IMG/VR virus record: IMGVR_UViG_3300005265_000013
Coordinates: 1 to 40,973 of that record
Length of the DNA stretch: 40,973 nt
Strand: one strand, 5' to 3'
Source of the DNA: a virus
A model generated the notes under the pieces. It did not search any database and was not told the origin of the DNA. It saw nothing but the letters and a program-made list of their open reading frames with translations. The stretch's first letter is position 1. Every line of letters begins with the position of its first letter. Made by a program: the position numbers and the translations under genes. Below are positions 11,863 to 20,226 of this stretch, in pieces.

Positions 11863-14094
11863 ATGGCAAAGAAGAAATATGGCATCAGAGAAAAATATTC
11901 CCCAGGACGAGACGAGTACTCCAAGTTAAAGCACGTCTATCAGCGCTACAACGCAATGAAGTACTGCGAACACCGCCAGCAAGCGGCAAAGAATTGGGAT
12001 AAGTGGGAAAAGCAATGGGAAGCCTACAGAAAAGAGAAGGACAAAGATGATTGGCAGTCAAATCATGTTGTTCCCCTCACAACTTCAATTGTTGAGGCTG
12101 CTTTAGCAGAAATTATTGACCAAAATTGGCGTCCTCAGATTCTTGCTCGTGGAGAAGAAGATAAACCCAAAGTCGCTGTTGTAAGACATGCTTTTGATTA
12201 TTCTTGGGAGATTGCCAATGGTGATTTAGAGCTTTACACAATTTTAAAAGACGCTTTCATTAAGGGAACTGGAATTGGTCAAGAATATAAATGGTCGGAG
12301 AGAAGGAGAGTTCAGTTTTTAAAAACCAAAGCAGGGGAAAGGGGTCCTGAGCAGTTTACTGAAGAACAGGAGGTAACAGATTTCGATGACCCCTATTTGG
12401 AGGCGGTAAAACTGGAGGATTTCTTTCCCGATGACAGAGGACGATATTTCCGTGTTGGTCCCTATTCTTGTAGAGATGCAATCAGACGATATGTAATGGA
12501 CATTGATGATTTTAGAGAATTTTTTAAGGGACCAATCTGGGACCCGTTAGGAAATGCTAAATACGTAACTCCAGGCGGTGATACTTCTTATTGGGAATTT
12601 TATAAACCCCCAGAAGGATTTGATAAGTCAAGGGATGTTGAAGTTTTGTGGTATTGGGCGAAAAGACCGTGGGATGCTCTCTTTATAGTTGCCAATGATG
12701 TGATGATAAGGATGGGTCCCAATCCTTATAATCACAAGCGGCTTCCTTTTGCTCGCTGTGTTGATATTTATCGCACTCATAGGTTTTGGGGAAAAGGAGA
12801 AGCGGAACTTTTGGAGAGCATACAAGATGAACTGAATACTATTAGAAGACAGAGGTTAGACAGAGCCCATCTTGGTCTTGACCCGATGTATTTGATTTCA
12901 AATAGAGAGGATATTGATGAAACAGAGTTAATTGCTCGTCCTCATGGATTTATAAGGGTAGAAGACCCCGCAACATCGGCACGGGAGTTGAGGACTTCAG
13001 ATACTCCTCCTTCCTCCTATATGGAGGAGGACAGGCTTAAAGATGATGCTCGGCGAGTAACGGGAATTGATGAGAGACTTCAGAGTGTTAGTTCTCCTCG
13101 TAGCGAAACAGCGACAGAAGCAGCTATTTTGAAGGAAGCAACGCTTAAAAGATTGAGGGCAAAACTTTGGCTTTTATCAAGAACATTTTTGATTGAAATT
13201 GGTAGATTAAGAGTAGCAAATATCCTCCAATTTTATTCTCAGCCAAAACTTGAGAAGATTATTGGCGAAAAGAGGACTAAAGCATATAGGGAATTGGTCA
13301 AAAAAGCAAGAGCTCAAGGACTTTTGAAAAGAATAAATGGCGAGGAGTATATCCAGAGATATAGAACAATACGCATCAAGAACAGAAAGTTAGAAGTTAC
13401 CGAGGATGGGAAAATTGTCGAAGAAAAAGCAAGAGGAATTCATTTCTTTGAAGTAAGACCAGAATATCTCCTTCCCATATATGGAAGTTATGATATTGTT
13501 TACGGAGCAACGCCGACAATTCCAATTTCTAAGCCATTACAACAGCAGAGAATTGAAAGCGTTTTGAAACATCCCCTAATACAGGCAGCTATTTCTTCGG
13601 GAGTATATGATTTGGCAAGAATTTCAGATGCTCTTTTAGAGGCTTATGATTTTGACCCAGAAGAATTTAAAGCTCCTTCTGTAATGCCAGAAGAGCTTAT
13701 TTCTCCAGAGAAAGCAGTCGCTTTGGCAGAAGAGGAAAATGAAAGAATAATGGCTGGTGAAGATATTGGTCCAACTCCTTATGCTACTATTGAGCATACA
13801 AGGACTCATATTGACTTTATTCGAAGCAAAAGATTTAAAGAAGTTCCTATGGACTCTCCAATTACAAGGGTAATGCTCCGCCACGTTGTTGGTGAAGTTA
13901 TTGCTATTCAAAATCGTCAAGGAATTTCGGCACAAACACGAGGACCAGGACGACCAGGGGAAGAAACCCGTCCTCCTGGTCAAAGGTTAGCGGAAGCGGC
14001 CAATATTGTTCCAAGGATGTATGGGGGTGGGGAGACCCCTCCAGTAGTTCCTTCTCCGACTGAGGAGGAAGGACCAGCGATTACAGGAAAATGA
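11863..14094 (+). CDS. Portal protein
   Basis: A 743-residue protein forming the ring at the head vertex through which DNA passes. Recognisable pieces are the N-terminal helical part with NHVVPLTTSIVEAALAEI, the KGTGIGQEYKW stem-like segment, the MGPNPYNHKRLPFARCVD strand-loop and the LESIQDELNTIRRQRLD helix, as in large P22-like portals. The C-terminus is Pro/Gly-rich. It starts 1 nt after the TerL stop (TAAAATGGC) with no Shine-Dalgarno site, so reinitiation is likely. The position after TerL is standard. Confidence 0.88.
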   Translation: MAKKKYGIREKYSPGRDEYSKLKHVYQRYNAMKYCEHRQQAAKNWDKWEKQWEAYRKEKDKDDWQSNHVVPLTTSIVEAALAEIIDQNWRPQILARGEEDKPKVAVVRHAFDYSWEIANGDLELYTILKDAFIKGTGIGQEYKWSERRRVQFLKTKAGERGPEQFTEEQEVTDFDDPYLEAVKLEDFFPDDRGRYFRVGPYSCRDAIRRYVMDIDDFREFFKGPIWDPLGNAKYVTPGGDTSYWEFYKPPEGFDKSRDVEVLWYWAKRPWDALFIVANDVMIRMGPNPYNHKRLPFARCVDIYRTHRFWGKGEAELLESIQDELNTIRRQRLDRAHLGLDPMYLISNREDIDETELIARPHGFIRVEDPATSARELRTSDTPPSSYMEEDRLKDDARRVTGIDERLQSVSSPRSETATEAAILKEATLKRLRAKLWLLSRTFLIEIGRLRVANILQFYSQPKLEKIIGEKRTKAYRELVKKARAQGLLKRINGEEYIQRYRTIRIKNRKLEVTEDGKIVEEKARGIHFFEVRPEYLLPIYGSYDIVYGATPTIPISKPLQQQRIESVLKHPLIQAAISSGVYDLARISDALLEAYDFDPEEFKAPSVMPEELISPEKAVALAEEENERIMAGEDIGPTPYATIEHTRTHIDFIRSKRFKEVPMDSPITRVMLRHVVGEVIAIQNRQGISAQTRGPGRPGEETRPPGQRLAEAANIVPRMYGGGETPPVVPSPTEEEGPAITGK

Positions 14095-14357
14095 GAGAAC
14101 CAAAGTTAAATCCTAAACATCTAAAAGCTCTTGCTAAATTAGCCTCGACTGAGGAGTATAAAATTCTGAAGTTCTTATGTGAAAACATGATTTTTAATTG
14201 TATGGTGGACGCAATGAAAGTTCCTCCTAACAATCCTAATTTCTTGATAGCGAAGACATCAGAGTATAAAGGTGCTATAATAGCCCTTAAAAGGGTGATA
14301 AAACAAATAGAAAACGCAAGTAAAAGATTAGAGAAATTGGAGGAGAAAAATGATTAG
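14091..14357 (+). CDS. Small hypothetical protein after portal
   Basis: An 88-residue, Lys-rich helical protein (LNPKHLKALAKLASTEEYKILKFL, then IIALKRVIKQIENASKRLEKLEEK). It overlaps the portal stop (ATGA) and the next start by 8 nt, so the three are translated as a chain. No family was recognised; small helical proteins at this position are common in phage head modules. Confidence 0.7.
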   Translation: MREPKLNPKHLKALAKLASTEEYKILKFLCENMIFNCMVDAMKVPPNNPNFLIAKTSEYKGAIIALKRVIKQIENASKRLEKLEEKND

Positions 14358-14994
14358 TCCTATTCCTTCAGTAAAACCTTCTTTATGGGAGAGAGTTTTA
14401 AATAGAATTTATGAGTATTTTTCCCCAATGGTTTCTCCTCTTGCCGAAGACACATATGAGGTTATTTGGAAAAAGCCTTCTTCTACTCCATTGCAACAAT
14501 ATGCTTCAGCGCCTACTTCTACTCCCACTCCTACTTCTACTCCTACTCCGACGCCAATTCCTCTGCCAACGCCTACGATTATTCCTCAGTTCCAAGGAGT
14601 TAGTCCAGCATATCAGAAGATGATAAGGCAAACTTTTCCTGATGTTCCAGTTCAGGCAATAAATGTGTTTGCCAGAGAAAGTAGCCTTGACCCAAGATTG
14701 GTTCACATAAATCTTCCTGGAGGAGAGGGATTTCATCGTAGAGTTACTTCCCCTGAAGAACTTTCCTCTTTATTAGCTCAATATCCAAGCATTGATATTG
14801 GGCTAACGCAGTTAAATGCTGCTCAAGAGGCATTGGCAGACTATATAAGGGGGCAAGGACTTACGTGGTATGACTTATTAGACCCCCTTACTAACTTGAG
14901 AATTGCTCGTGATATCTATCTTGGTAAAGTGCCAGAGATGCCGTCGGGGTGGTGGCCTTGGGCGGCAACAGCCCGACCTCTTGGCTATTTGTAA
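14350..14994 (+). CDS. Lytic transglycosylase with Pro/Thr-rich linker
   Basis: A 214-residue protein. Residues about 85-205 form a transglycosylase SLT domain: INVFARESSLDP with catalytic Glu110, DIGLTQLN, and LLDPLTNLRIARDIYLG. It cleaves the glycan strand of peptidoglycan. It has no signal peptide and lies among head genes, so it is probably a virion enzyme that opens the wall during infection. Residues about 53-77 are a Pro/Thr/Ser linker (TPTPTSTPT type), an early sign of the low-complexity linkers that dominate later genes. GGAGGAG precedes the ATG. Confidence 0.85.
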   Translation: MISPIPSVKPSLWERVLNRIYEYFSPMVSPLAEDTYEVIWKKPSSTPLQQYASAPTSTPTPTSTPTPTPIPLPTPTIIPQFQGVSPAYQKMIRQTFPDVPVQAINVFARESSLDPRLVHINLPGGEGFHRRVTSPEELSSLLAQYPSIDIGLTQLNAAQEALADYIRGQGLTWYDLLDPLTNLRIARDIYLGKVPEMPSGWWPWAATARPLGYL

Positions 14995-14995
14995 A

Positions 14996-15187
14996 ATGCC
15001 GTTAACTGCGACTGGAAGAAAAGTATTAGCATCAATGAGAAAACAATATGGTGCTAAAAGGGGCACTAGAGTCTTTTATGCCTCTATTAAAAAGGGAGTG
15101 CCAGGAAGCTCTAAATGGCACAAAGTAAGCGTTAGAAAACGAAGGGGGCGAAAGAGGAAAAGGAGAAAGAGAAAAAGTAGGACTTGA
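14996..15187 (+). CDS. Small basic phage protein
   Basis: A 63-residue protein (MPLTATGRKVLASMRKQYGAKRGTRVFYASIKKG) of a kind often seen in phage head regions, with a helix and the FYAS.KKG turn; the last 18 residues are almost all Arg/Lys. The ATG follows the previous stop directly (TAAAATG) with no Shine-Dalgarno site. A longer reading from 14903 lies inside the transglycosylase gene and is rejected. The basic tail suggests DNA binding in the head. Confidence 0.75.
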   Translation: MPLTATGRKVLASMRKQYGAKRGTRVFYASIKKGVPGSSKWHKVSVRKRRGRKRKRRKRKSRT

Positions 15188-15212
15188 CAACCGATGATAT
15201 AATTTGTATTTT
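15184..15212 (+). promoter_or_regulatory. Promoter for scaffold/capsid genes
   Basis: TTGACA (15184-15189), 17-bp spacer, TATTTT (15207-15212), overlapping the stop codon of the small basic gene. Unlike the other promoters here it has a real 5' leader of about 45 nt with an AAAGGAGGTGA site, fitting strong translation of head proteins. Confidence 0.65.
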
Positions 15213-15265
15213 TAAATTAGGAGAACCTCTTAGCCATGGAGGCCCAACTCAGAAAGGAGGTGAAA

Positions 15266-16114
15266 ATGGCTGACAATAAACAGGCCCCTTCGGGAGAACC
15301 TGTGACTGGCCCTGGTCAGACTCAATCAGGACAACCAGATATGAGTCGTCAACAGCTTTCTGGAGAGGGAATTCCAGAAAAATTCCGAGGCAAGTCTCCA
15401 GAAGAGATCGTCAAGATGTATTTAGACCTTGAGCGGTCTTTTCATCAGCGAGACAAAGAAATAGAGGAGTGGAAAAAATTTGGCGAGAATTCTGCTCCAG
15501 TTTGGAGGGCAATTCTCCGAAATCCTGACCTCTATAAGGCGATAGAAGAAGAAGTTGCTAAGGAAGCTGGGGTACTTCCCTCTCAGCAGACCACCACATC
15601 TGCTAAAAAGGGAAGCCAAGAGACAAAGAAGGGACAAGTCCAGATCTCTGAAAAGCCCTCTGAAGCAGACGATGTTCTGAGGAATCAGATCATCGAGCAG
15701 TTTGAAGATAGAGTGGGAATCTCCAAACTGTCGAGGGATAAACAGAGGGAATTGAGGGAACAGTTAGCAACTTTAATGGCCGAGAAAAGGTTGCTGCGTC
15801 AGGGTGAAACCTTGGCAACTGTCTCTCTAAGAGACCTTCCCGAAATTCTTGATACAGCCTGGAAACTTTATAATGTTGACAGGCTAAAAGAAGAAGGGAA
15901 ACTTGAAGGACTTGCAAGTGCCCTGGTTGAAAAACAGGCTTCAATTGGCAGTTTGCCATCTTCTGAGAAGAAAGAGCCCGCATTACCAGAGCTCTCGGAA
16001 GAGGAGAAGAAGGTGGCATCTCGGATGGGATTGTCCGAGGAGGATTATGCCAAGATGAAGCAGAGAATTAAAAAAGGTCAGTTTACAGTTACAAAGAAGG
16101 AGGTGAAAAAGTAA
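15266..16114 (+). CDS. Scaffolding protein
   Basis: A 282-residue, Glu/Lys/Gln-rich protein expected to guide procapsid assembly and then leave the head. The N-terminus is disordered; GIPEKFRGKSPEEIVKMYLDLER and the terminal LSEEEKKVASRMGLSEEDYAKMKQ are patterns repeatedly seen in scaffolds preceding HK97-fold capsid genes. The middle is coiled-coil-like. The start at 15266 has AAAGGAGGTGA 4 nt upstream; an in-frame ATG at 15236 with a more distant AGGAG is the alternative. Confidence 0.8.
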   Translation: MADNKQAPSGEPVTGPGQTQSGQPDMSRQQLSGEGIPEKFRGKSPEEIVKMYLDLERSFHQRDKEIEEWKKFGENSAPVWRAILRNPDLYKAIEEEVAKEAGVLPSQQTTTSAKKGSQETKKGQVQISEKPSEADDVLRNQIIEQFEDRVGISKLSRDKQRELREQLATLMAEKRLLRQGETLATVSLRDLPEILDTAWKLYNVDRLKEEGKLEGLASALVEKQASIGSLPSSEKKEPALPELSEEEKKVASRMGLSEEDYAKMKQRIKKGQFTVTKKEVKK

Positions 16115-16117
16115 AAC

Positions 16118-16666
16118 ATGGCTTTAAGCTCAGGGACTAAGGGTTTCTGGTTCAGAGGAACCATGTCGGGCAACAAAGCCGCAGCTGATGTACGGGAGTA
16201 CATCATTGGGAACAGCAAGACCATTACTTTAGGCGATGCTGTAACCTTTGATGGCTCTGGGTATTTACAGCTTGCTGGTGCTGGCAACAAAATTGCTGGT
16301 ATTGTTGTGGGTATTGTTGACAAAGACGGAATTCCTGTCTTCTCCAAGAATTTCTCTGGGAGCGGTTCTGTCAGCGGAGATGATACCTATACTACAGCAA
16401 GCGACAATACCACTGTAGATCAGGTTAAGGCTCAAATTGCTTGCTCGACGGACAACCTTTGGTATAATGAGGCAGACTCTACTCTGAGCCAAGCAGAGGT
16501 CGGAGAATACTTTGACCTAACTGCTGCTTCGGACCAAGTCACTGGTACTGGTGATACTGCAGTTGCTCAAATGCAGCTGGTAAAGTTAATCAGCACCAAT
16601 GGAGGTCCGAATAGCAATGGAGAGGGTCTCTTCAAAATCGCTGAGTCTTGGTGGACAACACCATAA
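16118..16666 (+). CDS. Capsid decoration-like structural protein
   Basis: A 182-residue, Gly/Ser/Thr-rich beta protein. The part ITLGDAVTFDGSGYLQLAGAGNKIAGIVVGIVDKDG resembles small head-decoration/DUF2190-type domains that sit on the capsid surface. It lies between the scaffold and major capsid genes, the usual place for such proteins. The AAGGAGGTG site is about 14 nt upstream. The exact family is uncertain. Confidence 0.65.
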   Translation: MALSSGTKGFWFRGTMSGNKAAADVREYIIGNSKTITLGDAVTFDGSGYLQLAGAGNKIAGIVVGIVDKDGIPVFSKNFSGSGSVSGDDTYTTASDNTTVDQVKAQIACSTDNLWYNEADSTLSQAEVGEYFDLTAASDQVTGTGDTAVAQMQLVKLISTNGGPNSNGEGLFKIAESWWTTP

Positions 16667-16682
16667 AGCCTAGGAGACTAAC

Positions 16683-17591
16683 ATGGCACTGCGAGCAAAT
16701 TTTGGTGACATTTTAGAGCCAGGGTTGTACAAAATCTTTGATGATAAGTACAACGAGCTCGAGGAGGTCTTTCCTAGAATCTTTCACGTCTATAAGTCGG
16801 AGAAAGATGAGGAGAGAATGTCTGCAGTCTCTGGCTTTGGTTATCTTCAGCAAACTGGAGAAGGTGAGTCCATCCAGTATGAAGACCCAGTTCAGATGTA
16901 TGATGTTACCTTCAGACATCTGAAATATGCCAAAGGCTTCAAGGTTTCCGAAGAGCTTTATGAAGATGACCTGTACAATGTCATCGCCAGAAAACCCGCA
17001 GCTCTAGCCCGCTCTGCTAGAAGAACAAGAGAGTATTATGCAGCAACTGTCTTCAATAATGCTTTCTCTTCTGGAACGGGTGGAGACGGCAAGTATCTTT
17101 GTTCTACTGCCCATCCAAGAGCTGATGGTGGAGGTTCTCAGTCCAATGCTTCATCTTCTGGTATTACTCTTACTGAAGCAAATCTGGAAACAGCTTTGCT
17201 TGCGATGAGAAGCCAGACAGATGATAAGGGAATGAAGATTATGGCGAAAGCCAGACTTCTTCTTGTTCCCCCAGCATTGGAGAAGGAAGCCTCAATTCTT
17301 GTGAACTCCCGATTAAGACCAGGTAGTTATAACAATGATTATAACTACTATGAGGGAATGTTAGATGTCCTTTCTTGGGACTATCTGACCTCCTCAACAG
17401 CCTGGTTCTTAATTGACACTCAGCTCCATGAGCTAACCTGGTTCGATAGAGTTCTTCCTGAATTCAAACAGGATAACTCCTTTGATACTGGTTATGCTCT
17501 CTTCAAATGCCGAACTCGTTTCTCAAAGGGTTGGGCAGATTGGAGAGGAGTCTGGGGTTCCAAGGGCGATGGACAGGCATACTCTTCATAA
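16683..17591 (+). CDS. Major capsid protein
   Basis: A 302-residue protein of HK97 fold type, similar to the Mu-like gpT/major head subunit group. Recognised segments are KYAKGFKVSEELYEDDLYNVI, ALARSARRTREYYAATVFNNAFS, GDGKYLCSTAHP and LLLVPPALEKEA. There is no large N-terminal delta domain; the separate scaffold gene does that job. AGGAG precedes the ATG by 6-7 nt. It is followed by the 17611-17688 structured spacer. Confidence 0.88.
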   Translation: MALRANFGDILEPGLYKIFDDKYNELEEVFPRIFHVYKSEKDEERMSAVSGFGYLQQTGEGESIQYEDPVQMYDVTFRHLKYAKGFKVSEELYEDDLYNVIARKPAALARSARRTREYYAATVFNNAFSSGTGGDGKYLCSTAHPRADGGGSQSNASSSGITLTEANLETALLAMRSQTDDKGMKIMAKARLLLVPPALEKEASILVNSRLRPGSYNNDYNYYEGMLDVLSWDYLTSSTAWFLIDTQLHELTWFDRVLPEFKQDNSFDTGYALFKCRTRFSKGWADWRGVWGSKGDGQAYSS

Positions 17592-17610
17592 ACCTGGACT
17601 AGGAAGATGA

Positions 17611-17688
17611 TGGTTGCGGAGGACAGCCTGAGTGGTGACTGAAGCAGAACACATAAGCGTAGGAATACCATATCCTCCGAATCAGCCA
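17611..17688 (+). other. Strong stem-loop with tRNA-Ser-like features after the capsid gene
   Basis: A 13-bp stem: TGGTTG (17611-17616) with CAGCCA (17683-17688), a 3-nt bulge, then CGGAGGA (17617-17623) with TCCTCCG (17673-17679), closing a 49-nt loop. GGAGGA/TCCTCC plus CCTGAGTGGTGA recall the acceptor and D-arm of tRNA-Ser, but no anticodon stem or TTCGA T-loop is present. It ends 5 nt before the ATG of the next gene, which lacks a Shine-Dalgarno site. Confidence 0.5.
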
Positions 17689-17693
17689 AAAAT

Positions 17694-18083
17694 ATGAGAG
17701 TTTTAAATAATCCTACTAATAACGATATAAGAGGATTTCTTTATAAGCGAATTTTTTATAATCTTGCTTCTAAGGATACAAGACTATTTCCTGATGAGGT
17801 TGCAGAAGAATTAAAAAAAGTGTATCCTTGGTTAAAAGAGATAAAAATGACCAAAGCCTTAGAGGGCAAGATTAAAGAAGCAGAGCAGAGAAAAGTTAGA
17901 GTTAGAACAGAGAGAGAAGTAAGATTAGCAAGAAGCAAGGGAAGTGATTTTGGGGGTGCGGATGTTGGACCTGAAGGATTTGTGGAAATGGAAGAAGTTA
18001 GAACAGGTGTTGACAAAGACGGTGTAGAGTGGTATGGTGGTATAGAAGAAGAATTCTTTGGACCATCAAAACCAACTTTCTAA
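17694..18083 (+). CDS. Hypothetical head-region protein
   Basis: A 129-residue protein. The first half is basic and helical (NDIRGFLYKRIFYNLASKD, EEVKRVRVRTE-like Arg/Glu pattern); the last 45 residues are acidic and Gly-rich (GGADVGPEGFVEMEEV). No family was recognised. The position right after the capsid gene would fit a head completion or cement protein. The ATG has no Shine-Dalgarno site and follows a strong hairpin. Confidence 0.65.
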   Translation: MRVLNNPTNNDIRGFLYKRIFYNLASKDTRLFPDEVAEELKKVYPWLKEIKMTKALEGKIKEAEQRKVRVRTEREVRLARSKGSDFGGADVGPEGFVEMEEVRTGVDKDGVEWYGGIEEEFFGPSKPTF

Positions 18084-18084
18084 A

Positions 18085-18741
18085 ATGGCACAATCTTATC
18101 GTTCAACAGAAGCAATATTAAACGCAGAATGGTTCGGAGATACCAGAACTATTGAATTGACGGGTCCTCAAACCGATTACAATATTCTTACTCCTCCCTC
18201 TGGTGAAAGAATTAAAGTTACAGGGATTTATGTTGCTACTGATGATACAACCTCCACTATTAACATTGAGTTTTCTGCTTCGGGAACAGAGCTTTTAAGA
18301 GCCTACAATGTCTCTGAGCCAGTTCACCTTTATCCCATTAGAAAAACAGGTGGAAAAGATGAAAGTATTAGAGTAACTACTGACCAAGGAGCGACCAACA
18401 AACTATTTATCGCCATAAACTATGCCTTCGTGGCAGATATGGGCTTTCAGGAGGGGACAACTACTTCTACGTCTACGTCAACTACTACTACTTCTACATC
18501 TACTACTACAACTTCTACGTCGACAACTACTACATCGACTTCAACAACAACTACTTCGACCTCAACAACTACTTCAACTTCAACAAGTAGTTCAACATCT
18601 ACGACTACAACAAGTACTTCGACAAGCAGTAGTACAAGTACAAGTTCTTCGACATCAACGAGTACTACAACAACAAGTACTTCTACATCAAGTACTACTT
18701 CAACAAGCTCAAGCACGAGCTCTACTACCACCACATTCTAA
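18085..18741 (+). CDS. Virion surface protein with 93-residue Ser/Thr tail
   Basis: A 218-residue protein. Residues 1-124 look like a beta-sandwich domain (AEWFGDTRTIELTGPQTDYNIL, SGERIKVTGIYVATDD, KLFIAINYAFVA), as in small phage surface or decoration proteins. Residues 125-217 are only Thr and Ser in patterns such as TTTTSTST. Such tracts are extended and are classic O-glycosylation substrates. The nine-enzyme sugar cassette begins 41 bp downstream. It starts with TAAAATGGC, 1 nt after the previous stop. Confidence 0.75.
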   Translation: MAQSYRSTEAILNAEWFGDTRTIELTGPQTDYNILTPPSGERIKVTGIYVATDDTTSTINIEFSASGTELLRAYNVSEPVHLYPIRKTGGKDESIRVTTDQGATNKLFIAINYAFVADMGFQEGTTTSTSTSTTTTSTSTTTTSTSTTTTSTSTTTTSTSTTTSTSTSSSTSTTTTSTSTSSSTSTSSSTSTSTTTTSTSTSSTTSTSSSTSSTTTTF

Positions 18742-18744
18742 GGC

Positions 18745-18773
18745 TTGACTTTTGACGTCATTTGTGGTATAAT
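18745..18773 (+). promoter_or_regulatory. Promoter of the sugar cassette
   Basis: TTGACT (18745-18750), 17-bp spacer, TATAAT (18768-18773) preceded by TGG. The GTG start of the first glycosyltransferase is 9 nt downstream, so the mRNA is predicted to be leaderless. The -10 to start segment (GTCATT before GTG) resembles that at 3562 (GTCAA before ATG). Confidence 0.8.
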
Positions 18774-18782
18774 GCCGTCATT

Positions 18783-20093
18783 GTGAAGAAGATTGCTATT
18801 CAAACTACTTTTACTGGATTTGATGAAGCCTACTCACTCTGTAACGTAGTCTCCGACCAAATTAAAGCCCTTGTTACTCACGGTTACGAACCAGTTGTTA
18901 TTGTGGCCGAGGGCTTTAAGCCTGTTCACTGGTTTGCCAATGGGAAAGTAACTCTAAAATATATTCCTTCTGTTCCTTGTTACAACGAAGTAAGAAAAGA
19001 TAAAACTTTTGATGAGGATGTTGAGAAATTGAAAAATGCTTTTAGGGAGGCTTTAAAGGGAGTTGACATTGTTATAACCCATGATTTGATTTATCAGAAT
19101 GCCTCTTTGAAACACAATATCGCCTGTCGGGCAATTGCTTCTGAGTTTCCAAAGTTAAGATGGCTTCATTGGATACATTCTGCTACTTCTCCCTTTACAA
19201 TAAATCAAATCAGACCAATTTTTCAAGATATATACATTTCTCTTTTAGCACAGAAATTTCCAAATAGTAATCCTGTTTTCTTCAATGATTATTCTAAAAG
19301 AAGAATTGCCAAAAACTTTGGCTACGAGATTTACGAGGTAAAAATAGTTCACCACCCTACTGACATCTGTTATCGATTAGGAATGGATGAAGTAACAGAA
19401 CGATTTGTCTTAGAAAATGATATTTTATCCGCTGATGTAATTGATGTTTATCCAATCAGACTTGATAGAGGAAAACAGGTGGAAATTGTAATTAAGACTT
19501 TAGCTTGTCTTAAAGAGAAGGGATATTCTGTTAGAGGTATTATTGTTGATTTTCATTCTAATTCCAAAAATCCAAATGACCCAAAATTTCGGTATAGAGA
19601 GGAATTAAAAAATATCGCTATTGATTGGGGACTTTCTCCGCCAGAAATTCTTTTTACCTCCCAGTATGACCCAAAGTGGGATTTAAGTGTTGGTCATAAA
19701 ACTTTGATGCAACTTTTGAATTTATCAAATCTCTTTATTATGCCTTCTGTATCTGAAAGTTACTCGCTTGTAACTCAAGAGGCTTCTTTGTTTGGAAAAG
19801 CCCTTCTTGTTCTTAATCAAGATTTTCCTCCTTTTAGGGATATTTATGGTCCTAAAGCAGTCTATCGCAAGTATTCTTCTGCGATTGATACTTTAACAGG
19901 CATGGATGGAAGAACTACTACTACTTACGACCAAGGAGAACATTTCTATCATATGGAAACAGCAAATATAATTGCCTGGCATTTAGAGAATGATTATTCT
20001 TTGGCAATGAATAGAAAATTAAGAAAAGAGAGAAACTTAAATAAAATTTTTGAGACAGAGCTTGAACCGCTTTTTTATGAGGCTAAAAGTTAA
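18783..20093 (+). CDS. Glycosyltransferase, GT-B fold (GT4-like)
   Basis: A 436-residue protein. It has an N-terminal Rossmann half (KKIAIQTTFTGFDEAYSLCNVVSDQIKALVTHGYE) and a donor-binding half with the GT4 EX7E motif in VSESYSLVTQEASLFGK. It would move an activated sugar to an acceptor using a retaining mechanism. The GTG at 18783 is used because the promoter places it 9 nt after the -10 box; the earlier ATG at 18772 overlaps the -10 box itself. It is the first gene of the sugar cassette. Confidence 0.85.
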   Translation: MKKIAIQTTFTGFDEAYSLCNVVSDQIKALVTHGYEPVVIVAEGFKPVHWFANGKVTLKYIPSVPCYNEVRKDKTFDEDVEKLKNAFREALKGVDIVITHDLIYQNASLKHNIACRAIASEFPKLRWLHWIHSATSPFTINQIRPIFQDIYISLLAQKFPNSNPVFFNDYSKRRIAKNFGYEIYEVKIVHHPTDICYRLGMDEVTERFVLENDILSADVIDVYPIRLDRGKQVEIVIKTLACLKEKGYSVRGIIVDFHSNSKNPNDPKFRYREELKNIAIDWGLSPPEILFTSQYDPKWDLSVGHKTLMQLLNLSNLFIMPSVSESYSLVTQEASLFGKALLVLNQDFPPFRDIYGPKAVYRKYSSAIDTLTGMDGRTTTTYDQGEHFYHMETANIIAWHLENDYSLAMNRKLRKERNLNKIFETELEPLFYEAKS

Positions 20094-20226
20094 AGTAGAA
20101 TTCAAAGAATTTGTCCCACCAAAGAAAAGAAGCGAAATTGAGCAGTTTATAACGTATGGATTGAATGAGGGAAAGATAGACTATTATAGAGTTTCTTTTT
20201 CTTGGAAAAAAAGAAAACATGAGTAA
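20077..20226 (+). CDS. Small basic protein inside the sugar cassette
   Basis: A 49-residue basic protein (MRLKVKVEFKEFVPPKKRSE, then YYRVSFSWKKRKHE). It overlaps the end of the first glycosyltransferase gene by 17 nt and the next start by 8 nt, as expected for a coupled gene, but has no clear ribosome binding site. No family was recognised; it may be spurious. Confidence 0.45.
   Translation: MRLKVKVEFKEFVPPKKRSEIEQFITYGLNEGKIDYYRVSFSWKKRKHE

Noticed and set aside
14903-14995. Longer start for the small basic gene at 14996
   Set aside because: The extension lies inside the transglycosylase gene in another frame and has no ribosome binding site.
17611-17688. A functional tRNA-Ser
   Set aside because: The acceptor- and D-arm-like parts lack an anticodon stem-loop and a TTCGA T-arm; kept only as a structured element.
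18762-18782. Start of the first glycosyltransferase upstream of 18783
   Set aside because: These codons overlap the -10 box of its promoter and would not be in the transcript.
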